Positions 24,083-31,884 of a DNA stretch of 64,000 bases are shown piece after piece; the first letter of the stretch is position 1; each line of letters starts with the position of its first letter. Under the pieces are notes generated by a model that saw only the letters and a program-made list of their open reading frames with translations, did not search any database and was not told where the DNA came from. The stretch covers positions 113,593-177,592 of the forward strand of contig NZ_JBQCJW010000007.1 of the NCBI RefSeq assembly GCF_051967575.1, read 5' to 3'. This DNA is from Solibacillus silvestris_B (GTDB lineage: Bacteria > Bacillota > Bacilli > Bacillales_A > Planococcaceae). Made by a program: the position numbers and the translations under genes.

Positions 24083-25480
24083 ATGGCTAAAAAAATGCCT
24101 GAAATCGGCGATTACAAGTATGGTTTCCATGATAAGGACGTATCAATTTTCCGTTCTGAACGTGGACTTACAGCAGATATCGTTCGTGAAATCTCAAGTA
24201 TGAAGGAAGAGCCACAGTGGATGCTAGACTACCGCTTAAAAGCTCTTGAAAAATTCTATGAAATGCCAATGCCTCAATGGGGCGGTGACCTGGCGTCATT
24301 AAACTTCGATGAAATTACGTATTACGTAAAACCATCTGAAGCAACTGAACGCTCTTGGGATGAAGTACCTGAAGAAATCAAAGCAACATTTGATAAATTA
24401 GGTATCCCGGAAGCTGAACAAAAATATCTTGCAGGTGTATCTGCTCAGTATGAATCTGAAGTAGTTTACCACAACATGAAACAAGACCTTACAGATTTAG
24501 GTATTGTCTTCAAAGATACTGATTCAGCATTAAAAGAAAACGAGGAAATCTTCAAAAAACACTGGGGTACAGTAATCCCTTATACAGATAACAAATTCGC
24601 AGCATTAAACTCTGCAGTTTGGTCTGGCGGTTCATTTATTTATATGCCTAAAGGCGTTAAATTAGACACACCATTACAAGCATACTTCCGTATTAACTCT
24701 GAAAACATGGGTCAATTCGAACGTACGCTAATCATCGTGGACGAAGATGCATCTGTACACTACGTAGAAGGTTGTACAGCGCCTGTTTACACAACAAACT
24801 CTCTACACTCGGCTGTAGTAGAAATCATCGTTAAAAAGAACGCTTACTGCCGTTACACAACGATTCAAAACTGGGCGAACAACGTATATAACCTTGTTAC
24901 AAAACGTACAGTTGTTGAAGAAAACGGTACAATGGAATGGATTGACGGAAACATCGGTTCAAAATTAACAATGAAATACCCTGCATGTATCCTTAAAGGT
25001 GAAGGCGCACGTGGTATGACCTTATCAATTGCCATTGCAGGTAAAGGTCAACACCAGCACGCTGGTGCGAAAATGATTCACTTAGCACCAAACACATCTT
25101 CAACAATCGTTTCAAAATCGATTGCTAAGCAAGGCGGTAAAGTTACGTATCTTGGTCAAGTAAAATTCGGTAAAAATGCTAAAGGTGCACGTTCGAACAT
25201 CGAGTGTGATACATTAATCATGGATAACGAATCTACTTCTGATACAATTCCGTACAACGAAATATTAAATGATAACGTATCTTTAGAGCACGAAGCAAAA
25301 GTTTCAAAAGTATCTGAAGAGCAATTATTCTACTTAATGAGCCGTGGTGTTTCTGAAGAAGAAGCGACAGAAATGATTGTAATGGGCTTCATCGAGCCAT
25401 TCACGAAAGAATTGCCGATGGAATATGCAGTAGAAATGAACCGTCTGATCAAGTTCGAAATGGAAGGTTCAATCGGATAA
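24083..25480 (+). CDS. sufB: Fe-S scaffold protein SufB
   Basis: A 465-residue SufB, the core scaffold subunit on which the cluster forms. The recognisable C-terminal stretch runs from IECDTLIMDNESTSDTIPYN to FYLMSRGVSEEEATEMIVMG. ATG 24083 follows CGGAGGAG; the earlier in-frame ATG (24065) lacks a site. Length equals that of the B. subtilis protein. Unlike the other suf genes, which nearly touch or overlap, it is separated from sufU by 248 bases holding the structured element, so its expression relative to sufCDSU may be set there. Confidence 0.96.
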   Translation: MAKKMPEIGDYKYGFHDKDVSIFRSERGLTADIVREISSMKEEPQWMLDYRLKALEKFYEMPMPQWGGDLASLNFDEITYYVKPSEATERSWDEVPEEIKATFDKLGIPEAEQKYLAGVSAQYESEVVYHNMKQDLTDLGIVFKDTDSALKENEEIFKKHWGTVIPYTDNKFAALNSAVWSGGSFIYMPKGVKLDTPLQAYFRINSENMGQFERTLIIVDEDASVHYVEGCTAPVYTTNSLHSAVVEIIVKKNAYCRYTTIQNWANNVYNLVTKRTVVEENGTMEWIDGNIGSKLTMKYPACILKGEGARGMTLSIAIAGKGQHQHAGAKMIHLAPNTSSTIVSKSIAKQGGKVTYLGQVKFGKNAKGARSNIECDTLIMDNESTSDTIPYNEILNDNVSLEHEAKVSKVSEEQLFYLMSRGVSEEEATEMIVMGFIEPFTKELPMEYAVEMNRLIKFEMEGSIG

Positions 25481-25492
25481 ATAAAATTCAAG

Positions 25493-25527
25493 CACTTGCC
25501 TCCCAAAAATGGGGGCAAGTGTTTTTA
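25493..25527 (+). terminator. Intrinsic terminator of the suf operon
   Basis: CACTTGCC(T)CCC ... GGG(G)GCAAGTG stem around AAAAAT, then GTTTTTA. Confidence 0.88.
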
Positions 25528-25610
25528 TTTTGGATTTACTGTATTATATTGGTAAATGATTTCTGCTTAATGGATAATTATTAAGTTTGGTTTGGAAGGG
25601 GATGAAAGGA

Positions 25611-26873
25611 TTGGAAAAGAAGCGAGACTTATCGAACTTAGGCGGAATTCTAAAAATGAATAGAATACAGCAAGGGATAACACAGGAAGAAATGAGTTTA
25701 GGGATATGTACACCTTCGTATTTAAGCAGAATAGAAAATTCTAATGTTACAGCAGATTTGGAAATCTACGAATTACTTTTTCAAAAATTAAATATTGATT
25801 TAAGTGCAAAGCAACAGGAAAGTGAAAACATTAATGAAAAATTAGAAGCTCTTTATACTGAGCTGCTAATGAATAAAAAACCTGATGAAGCCACATTGGA
25901 AGTATTGGAAGCATTTGAAAATCCTTTTCTTGAAAGCGAATTTCATTTGAAGAGAGGATTAGTGTTAGGGAGATATTTAATTTATTTAGGAAAATACGAA
26001 GAGGCAAAAATAAAAATTAATGCAATTGGCAAAACTATTAAAGCGACGAACTCCAGAAATTACTTCTTGTTTATCAATATTGCGATATTGCTGTCCTACT
26101 TGACAAATGAATATCAACATTCATATGGGGTAGTTCAAACAACAATAGATAATAGCGATTTTTTCAAGTATGACAGTGATTTTGAAGTTGCCTGCTATTA
26201 TTTTAATGCTGCATTGGTAGCTAGTAAATTATACAAATATCAGAATTCTATTGATTATTGTACGTTAGCCCTAGATTATTTTGAGAATCTTTACAAACCT
26301 TCACTTGATTTTAAATGCCATCTCTTATTGGGGATAGCGAGAAATAACTTATATCATTTTACGGCAGCAGAGGAGCATTATTTAATCTGTAATAATATAT
26401 TGGAGAATATACAAGAAGCAAAAAATTCGAATAATTTCAATATGTTATATACGAATCTCGGCTACTGTAAGGAATGTCAGGAAGATTTCGAGCAGGCGAT
26501 TGTCTATTATTTGAAAGCCATTGACTATGAAGCTGATGCGGAAGTATACATAAATTTAGTGAGATGCAATTTTAAAGTAGGAAAATTTAATGAAGCAGTA
26601 AAGTATTTGAAAGTGATTCAGAAATTTGAAACTTTAACTATAAAAATACAACACCAAGTAAATATATTTTCAATATTGCTGGCAGAGGATTCATCAAGTA
26701 GGCTTACGGAGCTGACTAAAATAGATAAGGATGCAATGAAATATTTTGAAAACAAAAAGTTATATGTGTGGGGAGAATTTTACGCTAAAATATTGGCAAA
26801 TTTTTATAAGGAAATGTATATGTATAAAAAATCCAGCCATTATTTTGAAAAAGCACTTAAGTTTCAAAAGTAG
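25611..26873 (+). CDS. HTH-TPR regulator, RRNPP-like architecture
   Basis: About 420 residues. An N-terminal XRE-type HTH (about residues 8-65: LGGILKMNRIQQGITQEEMS, CTPSYLSRIENS) is followed by a long helical repeat region with at least six TPR-like units (e.g. YYFNAALVASKLYKYQNSID, LYTNLGYCKECQEDFEQAIV). This is the layout of PlcR/NprR/Rgg peptide-responsive regulators. TTG 25611 is preferred because GGAAGGGG lies 9 bases upstream; ATG 25602 abuts the ribosome site. It is clearly AT-richer than the flanking suf and yun genes, suggesting acquisition. The ABC exporter downstream is a likely target; the inducer is unknown. Confidence 0.72.
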   Translation: MEKKRDLSNLGGILKMNRIQQGITQEEMSLGICTPSYLSRIENSNVTADLEIYELLFQKLNIDLSAKQQESENINEKLEALYTELLMNKKPDEATLEVLEAFENPFLESEFHLKRGLVLGRYLIYLGKYEEAKIKINAIGKTIKATNSRNYFLFINIAILLSYLTNEYQHSYGVVQTTIDNSDFFKYDSDFEVACYYFNAALVASKLYKYQNSIDYCTLALDYFENLYKPSLDFKCHLLLGIARNNLYHFTAAEEHYLICNNILENIQEAKNSNNFNMLYTNLGYCKECQEDFEQAIVYYLKAIDYEADAEVYINLVRCNFKVGKFNEAVKYLKVIQKFETLTIKIQHQVNIFSILLAEDSSSRLTELTKIDKDAMKYFENKKLYVWGEFYAKILANFYKEMYMYKKSSHYFEKALKFQK

Positions 26874-26956
26874 AGATAATTCGCAAGCTCATTAATTTAC
26901 TATTAATTAAATAAGCTTTTCCATTAAATATGTGAACAATAATATTTTTGAAGCTA

Positions 26957-26965
26957 TGGTAGAAT
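26957..26965 (+). promoter_or_regulatory. Extended -10 promoter of the ABC-exporter leader
   Basis: TGGTAGAAT: a TGn extended element joined to -10 TAGAAT (26960-26965), with no good -35. It would start a short leader of about 130 bases ahead of the ABC genes. Confidence 0.5.
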
Positions 26966-26995
26966 TAATTTATAAAAGTTCAAAGGCGTATTTAT

Positions 26996-27034
26996 ATGAC
27001 AAATAATACACGTACTTTAAAAAAGCATAAATAA
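26996..27034 (+). CDS. Candidate 12-codon leader peptide (MTNNTRTLKKHK)
   Basis: A tiny ORF, ATG to TAA, with AAAGG 9 bases upstream, lying between a promoter and an intrinsic terminator just ahead of the ABC exporter genes. The stop codon ends 3 bases before the terminator stem begins, so a ribosome paused on the last codons would cover the stem's 5' arm and allow read-through. The peptide has no signal sequence and is not hydrophobic, so a secreted pheromone is unlikely. Whether it is translated is unknown. Confidence 0.45.
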   Translation: MTNNTRTLKKHK

Positions 27035-27037
27035 ATG

Positions 27038-27077
27038 AGCACAATATATCCTGAAAAGATATTTTGTGCTTTTTTTA
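27038..27077 (+). terminator. Leader terminator / possible attenuator of the ABC exporter
   Basis: AGCACAATATATC / GATATTTTGTGCT stem (12 of 13 pairs) with a 7-base loop and seven T residues. It stands between the leader ORF and the ABC ATPase gene start at 27102, so transcription must pass it to reach the exporter. Confidence 0.8.
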
Positions 27078-27101
27078 TAAAGAGAAAGCAGGGGATTAAA
27101 A

Positions 27102-27776
27102 ATGATTAAACTGGAGCAGGTTTCTCTTAGCTATGCTAGCTTTAATGAGCATACAGAAGTTTTAAAAGATATTACGTTGCATATTAAGGCTGGTGAATGG
27201 GTCAGTTTGATTGGTTCATCTGGTACTGGCAAAACTTCTTTGCTGAAAATAATTGGCGGCATGCAGTCTCCGACAAAAGGAACTGTTCAAATAGGCGAAC
27301 AGGAAATCTACAGATTAGATGATACAAAAAAACATGAAGTGATACGTAGCCACCTTTCTTTCATGTATCAGCAATTCCGTTTACTTCCTCAATTTAATGT
27401 GCTTGAAAATATAATGCTGCCATTAATTCCATACGAAAATAAAAGAAGTTTACAAAAAAGGGCTGAGGAAATTATCGGAAAAGTAGGTTTAGCCCATCGT
27501 CTAAATCATTTTCCTCAACAGTTGTCAGGAGGTGAACAGCAGCGTGCAGCATTTGCAAGAGCATTGCTTACAAAGCCAGCGATACTGCTTTGTGACGAGC
27601 CAACAGGAAATTTAGATACCAAAAATCGTGATATGCTCCTCCAATTGTTGAAGGAAGTTCACTTGGAAGGACAGACGATTATTTTAGTGACACATGATGA
27701 AGTTGTCGCCAGCTATGGGGAAAGAATTTTACAAATAGAGAACGGAATGCTGAAGGAGGAGAAAGTACCTTTATGA
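27102..27776 (+). CDS. ABC transporter ATPase, MacB/LolD-like
   Basis: A 224-residue ATPase: Walker A GSSGTGKT (38-45), Q-loop YQQFRLLPQF, signature LSGGEQQRAAFARAL, Walker B ILLCDEPTGNLD and switch His in LVTHDEVV. The DEPTGNLD form is typical of ATPases pairing with FtsX/MacB-type permeases that move peptides, lipoproteins or antibiotics rather than import nutrients. It overlaps the permease gene by 4 bases (ATGA). It sits behind a terminator-bearing leader and an HTH-TPR regulator gene. The substrate cannot be read from the sequence. Confidence 0.92.
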   Translation: MIKLEQVSLSYASFNEHTEVLKDITLHIKAGEWVSLIGSSGTGKTSLLKIIGGMQSPTKGTVQIGEQEIYRLDDTKKHEVIRSHLSFMYQQFRLLPQFNVLENIMLPLIPYENKRSLQKRAEEIIGKVGLAHRLNHFPQQLSGGEQQRAAFARALLTKPAILLCDEPTGNLDTKNRDMLLQLLKEVHLEGQTIILVTHDEVVASYGERILQIENGMLKEEKVPL

Positions 27777-30256
27777 TACGATACAGTTGGAAATCGATAA
27801 TAAGGCACAAAAGTCGATCCCTTCTTTTTTTCCTAGCGTTGCTTACAATCTTTGTTGTACTGCCCTATAGTCTTTATACGATATTTCAAATGCAAATACA
27901 GGTTGAAAGTGAAATCAAGCAGCATGCACGGGGGAGCTATGATTTATTAGTCCGCCCTGAAGGAACTCGCCCAGAAGTAGAAGAGGAAATGGGCTTTGTT
28001 GAAGAAAATTATTTAGGTGTCGGTGAAGGCGGCATTACATTAGCCGATTGGCGGGTAATAAAAGCTTTATCAGATGTGGAAGTGGCGGCTCCTATTGCAT
28101 CGCTTGGCTATTTTAATGGTGGATTAAAGTCGCTTGAAGTAGCTTTTCCTCCAAGAAGCAGCTGGATGAGGATGAATTATTACACAACAGATGGTATTCA
28201 TAATTATCAATTAGGAATCGAAGAAGATTACTTTTTGTTGCAGCAAGATGGTTTCTTTTATGGCTTTGAGTGGCTGAAAAATGATCCGTTAAGTTTTACA
28301 CCGGTATTTGCGCATCCCCCTCAATTCACCTTTCCTGTTACCTATCATTTAACGGTAGGGATTGATCGGGAAGAGGAAGAAAACCTTACAGGCTTCGACT
28401 TTAACATGTTAACAGAGGAAGTAAAGAGAGAAATCCTACAGTGGCATGGATTTGATGGCACTGAGCAGATGCGCCATATTCCGATAATTTATTTAGAAGA
28501 TGCAACGTTACCGGTGCAAGCAGAAATTTCGCAGCAAGAACTGGATTGGCGTACGGAAGACACGGTGGCTTACAAGGAAAAATTAGGCTTGAAACAAGAT
28601 GAATTTCTATTAGGGAACTTTACAGACTACGCGCAAGTGATGGAATTATATAATGAATTTCAAGCAGTGAAAAATCAATCAACCCACCCGGTTACAACAA
28701 AAAAGATCGATTTATCAAATTATGTTCGTCCATTTTTTAACGTACCATTAGCAATAGACGGTGAAGGACAAATAGAAGAAACACAAAATTTTGCGAAAAA
28801 TCTATTGCATACAGCCAACTTCTATTTTACAAAACCTATATCTTATGAGATAGAACAAAATAAGCTGACCGTCAGAAAAATTGGTGAAGAGCATGGCATA
28901 CCTCTGTACCGTGAAACAAGCATGCAGGAAAATGCATCGCTCGGGATTGACGGCATCCCATTTGCTTTGTATCCTGTTGGTACATTTACTACGAATGCCT
29001 ACCAAAACTCATTATCAGCGAGTCCGCTTGGCGTTTATCAGCAGGCGCCTTCAATATTAATAGATGGCACTGTATTGAAAGAAACGATTTTACCAGGGAG
29101 TTTTGTAAGTGCGCCTGCACATGGCTTAATGAACATTGAAGATGCGGAATTCATTAAAGGGGAAGCACCAATTGACGCAATCCGCATTCGAGTGGCGGAC
29201 ATCGATGAATATAATGCAGCAGCTGAAGCTAAGATTTTGAACGTTGTAGAGCAAATTTATCAGCTTGGAAATTTTGAGATTGATATAGTAGCAGGCTCGT
29301 CACCAAGACAAATGGCTATTACGGTTGAGGGAATCGGTGAAGTGACACAGCCTTGGACAAGTCTTGGAGCGGCAGCAAAAATTTCTGAAAGCTGGAATTT
29401 CACCACGGTAATAATTGCAGCATTATTTTTGATTGTGACATCCAGCTATTTAATCAATCGCTTATTATTCAGAAGCTGGCTGCAAGTTGAAGAGAGGAAA
29501 CTGCTGCTGGAGCTTGGGTGGCATAAAAAGCATGTTCGTGCCTTTTATACTGGCGAATTCATAATTTTGACCGTATTTTCTTTCATAATGGCCGTTATAA
29601 TACTGTTCGCGTTTGGCGTTGTACAGAAGAAAGTTTTCTATATTTTAGGCATTGCATTAGCTGTGACGCTGCTATTGATTGGATTGAACAGTTTTGCTGA
29701 AAATCGTCCAAAGATTACTGTGAGCAAAAGGCGGGAAATGCCTTTGCTGTTGCGCAATCTTTTCTATTTCAAGCGTTTCCTTTCACTGACATTCTTGCAA
29801 CTCATCACTGTAACGGTGCTTACACTTTTAGTAGGGGCAACAATACTTAGGACCGTGAACATGACCGGGGATACGAATTTAGGAAGCTATATAAATGATA
29901 ATCTGCTTATATCTCTTCTATTCATTATGATGGCATCGCTTTTTTTATCTGTTATTACAATTGGCGAAAGTACAATATCTTTCCTGACATTGCGTCAGGA
30001 GGAAATTAGAACATTGAAAGCGATTGGCTGGAAAAAGGGAGATGTATTATCTCTTTATCTGAAGGAGTCTTTATTATGGTCAATTGGCGCAATTATTCTA
30101 GGCGGCATTTTCAGCTTCTTGTTATTTGGCGCATTTTTTGAGATGACCCAGTTGCTTACGGTAATGGCACTGTGCTTTATCATTTTTTTATGCGTGATGG
30201 TCATCATGATTTCCTATACGATAATGAGAAAAAATTTATTCTCCATCCACTCTTAA
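27773..30256 (+). CDS. ABC transporter permease with two FtsX-like modules
   Basis: An 827-residue membrane protein. There is one N-terminal helix (about 16-38), a very long extracytoplasmic region (about 40-535), then an FtsX-like helix set (about 540-645) with the coupling segment EERKLLLELGWHKKHVRAFY. A second set follows (about 665-820) with EEIRTLKAIGWKKGDVLSLY. This two-module MacB-like layout fits mechanotransmission or export of antimicrobial peptides, lipids or lipoproteins. The large outer domain has no motif I recognise. It is translationally coupled to the ATPase gene. Confidence 0.88.
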   Translation: MIRYSWKSIIRHKSRSLLFFLALLTIFVVLPYSLYTIFQMQIQVESEIKQHARGSYDLLVRPEGTRPEVEEEMGFVEENYLGVGEGGITLADWRVIKALSDVEVAAPIASLGYFNGGLKSLEVAFPPRSSWMRMNYYTTDGIHNYQLGIEEDYFLLQQDGFFYGFEWLKNDPLSFTPVFAHPPQFTFPVTYHLTVGIDREEEENLTGFDFNMLTEEVKREILQWHGFDGTEQMRHIPIIYLEDATLPVQAEISQQELDWRTEDTVAYKEKLGLKQDEFLLGNFTDYAQVMELYNEFQAVKNQSTHPVTTKKIDLSNYVRPFFNVPLAIDGEGQIEETQNFAKNLLHTANFYFTKPISYEIEQNKLTVRKIGEEHGIPLYRETSMQENASLGIDGIPFALYPVGTFTTNAYQNSLSASPLGVYQQAPSILIDGTVLKETILPGSFVSAPAHGLMNIEDAEFIKGEAPIDAIRIRVADIDEYNAAAEAKILNVVEQIYQLGNFEIDIVAGSSPRQMAITVEGIGEVTQPWTSLGAAAKISESWNFTTVIIAALFLIVTSSYLINRLLFRSWLQVEERKLLLELGWHKKHVRAFYTGEFIILTVFSFIMAVIILFAFGVVQKKVFYILGIALAVTLLLIGLNSFAENRPKITVSKRREMPLLLRNLFYFKRFLSLTFLQLITVTVLTLLVGATILRTVNMTGDTNLGSYINDNLLISLLFIMMASLFLSVITIGESTISFLTLRQEEIRTLKAIGWKKGDVLSLYLKESLLWSIGAIILGGIFSFLLFGAFFEMTQLLTVMALCFIIFLCVMVIMISYTIMRKNLFSIHS

Positions 30257-30331
30257 AAAGAGAAATTGTGTTGAATTCGTGAAGATATTGGAGATTTTGC
30301 AACAATGTTTTTATAATTTGCCCGCTAACCG

Positions 30332-30360
30332 TTTACAATAATTGTATTAGATGGAATAAT
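30332..30360 (+). promoter_or_regulatory. Candidate promoter of the 47-residue membrane protein gene
   Basis: TTTACA (30332-30337), 17-base spacer ending TGG, AATAAT (30355-30360): an extended -10 arrangement about 40 bases before the small gene. Confidence 0.45.
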
Positions 30361-30399
30361 GGAAGTATAGATTATGTATATATAAAGGAGCGAGTGATA

Positions 30400-30543
30400 A
30401 TGGAAAACTTATTCTGGCCAATTACTTTAGGGGTACCAGCTGCTGTATTAGTAGTAGCGGTAATCATCATCTTCTGGGCTTTAGGGCAAAAGAAGAGCGG
30501 CAAACTATGGAAAAATGAAGAGCACGAAGGTGTAATTAAATAA
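30400..30543 (+). CDS. 47-residue single-pass membrane protein
   Basis: ATG 30400 follows AAAGGAG and gives 47 residues. A short outer N-terminus is followed by one membrane helix (about residues 6-29, VPAAVLVVAVIIIFWALG) and a charged tail with KKSGKLWKNEEH. Promoter, ribosome site and terminator all fit a real gene. I do not recognise the family. It follows the ABC permease by 143 bases but appears to have its own promoter, so it need not belong to that operon. Confidence 0.7.
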   Translation: MENLFWPITLGVPAAVLVVAVIIIFWALGQKKSGKLWKNEEHEGVIK

Positions 30544-30545
30544 TT

Positions 30546-30588
30546 AAAAGTGCTTCAAACGACCCATGTGTTCGTTTGAAGCACTTTT
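30546..30588. terminator. Bidirectional terminator
   Basis: AAAAGTGCTTCAAACGA and its exact complement around a 9-base loop. T-runs on both strands serve the small membrane-protein gene and the convergent thioredoxin gene. Confidence 0.9.
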
Positions 30589-30903
30589 CTATTTTAAACC
30601 CGAAATGAAGTTTTCGATTTCTTCTTGTGTTTTACGATCTTTGCTGACAAAACGACCAAGTTCAGTGCCGTTTTCGTAAGCTAAAAAGCTAGGGATGCCG
30701 ATAATTCCCAAATCGATGCAAAGATCCAAAAATTTATCGCGATCAACTTTGACGAACGTATAGTTTGAAAACTTCTCAACCACTTGCGGCATAAATGGAT
30801 CGATGAATCGGCAATCGCCGCACCAATCCGCCGTAAATTCAAAAATGACGGCTGAACCGCTTTTAAATTGCTCAAACTCCTCAACTGATTGTAAAATATG
30901 CAT
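30589..30903 (-). CDS. Thioredoxin-like protein (WCGDC)
   Basis: A 104-residue thioredoxin fold with active site WCGDC (Cys28, Cys31) and cis-proline loop IGIPSFLAYENG. It resembles the thioredoxin at 7671-7988 in size and in the unusual Asp between the cysteines. Cytosolic, probably a disulfide reductase of unknown target. It is divergent from the DUF72 gene. GGAGGATGAC lies just upstream of ATG 30903. Confidence 0.88.
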   Translation of the reverse strand: MHILQSVEEFEQFKSGSAVIFEFTADWCGDCRFIDPFMPQVVEKFSNYTFVKVDRDKFLDLCIDLGIIGIPSFLAYENGTELGRFVSKDRKTQEEIENFISGLK

Positions 30904-31012
30904 AAAGTCATCCTCCTTTTTACTATTATTATGATCGGAATTGTAGAAATTTGCAATGATTGAACATTGAGATTGCGGGGGTATTGTACAATAGAAGATG
31001 AGGTGAAGAAGG

Positions 31013-31864
31013 ATGATTTCAATCGGATTAACTGGTTGGGGTGATCACCCGGATGTATATAGTGAAGCCACAGCTGCGAAGGATAAATTATTTGATTATA
31101 GCGGGCATTTCCCGGTCGTCGAGTTGGATACATCTTTTTATGCAATTCCATCGCCGGAAAATGTGGAAAAATGGTGCAAGGCTACGCCCGATGCCTTCCA
31201 ATTTGTCGTGAAGGCATACCAGGGGATGACAGGGCATTTGCGCGATGAGCTGCCGTTTGAAACAAGAAATGATATGTTCAATGCATTTAGGAAATGTGCC
31301 GATACTTTCAAAAAGCATGGAAAGCTTGCGATTGTACTCGTGCAATTTCCGCCTTGGTTTGATTGCCAAGGAAAAAATGTGCAATATATTCGTTATATGA
31401 AACAACAATTAGCTGATTATCCTGTTGCTATAGAGTTCCGCAATCAAACTTGGTATAGTCCGCAAATGAAGGAGAAAACACTGCAATTTTTGAAAGACCA
31501 CGAACTTATCCATACTGTATGTGATGAACCGCAGGCAGGGAGCGGTTCTATCCCGCTTGTACCTGTTGCGACACATGATAAAGCGCTCGTTCGGATACAT
31601 GGTCGCAATGTTCATGGATGGCGCAATACAGGCCACGGGGAAAACTGGCGGAAAGTCCGTTTTTTATATGATTACAACGTGGAAGAATTGCGAAAGCTTG
31701 CAGAGGACATAACATGTTTGGAGCGTCAATCGAAACAGGTTTTCGTATTGTTTAACAACAACTCCGGGGGGCATGCAGCGAAAAACGCGAAACGGATGCA
31801 GCAAATATTGCATCTTGAATTTGATGGGCTTGCTCCAAAGCAATTAGGTTTTTTTGAACAGTAA
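31013..31864 (+). CDS. yunF: DUF72 family protein YunF
   Basis: A 283-residue DUF72 protein with a TIM-barrel-like fold: SIGLTGWGDHP at the N-terminus, ELDTSFYAIPSPENVEKW, FQFVVKAY, AIEFRNQTWY and a C-terminal VFVLFNNNSGGHAAKNA. The biochemical role of DUF72 is not established. It lies 20 bases upstream of the YunD gene and is presumably co-transcribed with it; both belong to the B. subtilis yun group. GAAGAAGG precedes ATG 31013. Confidence 0.88.
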   Translation: MISIGLTGWGDHPDVYSEATAAKDKLFDYSGHFPVVELDTSFYAIPSPENVEKWCKATPDAFQFVVKAYQGMTGHLRDELPFETRNDMFNAFRKCADTFKKHGKLAIVLVQFPPWFDCQGKNVQYIRYMKQQLADYPVAIEFRNQTWYSPQMKEKTLQFLKDHELIHTVCDEPQAGSGSIPLVPVATHDKALVRIHGRNVHGWRNTGHGENWRKVRFLYDYNVEELRKLAEDITCLERQSKQVFVLFNNNSGGHAAKNAKRMQQILHLEFDGLAPKQLGFFEQ

Positions 31865-31884
31865 AGTAGAGCGGGGTGGCGAAA

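Noticed and set aside
26996..27034. Secreted pheromone for the HTH-TPR regulator
   Set aside because: The 12-residue product has no signal sequence or hydrophobic core and its stop abuts a terminator; a leader peptide fits better.
30681..31151. 156-codon minus-strand ORF across the thioredoxin and DUF72 starts
   Set aside because: It overlaps two well-supported genes and their shared intergenic region; no independent support.
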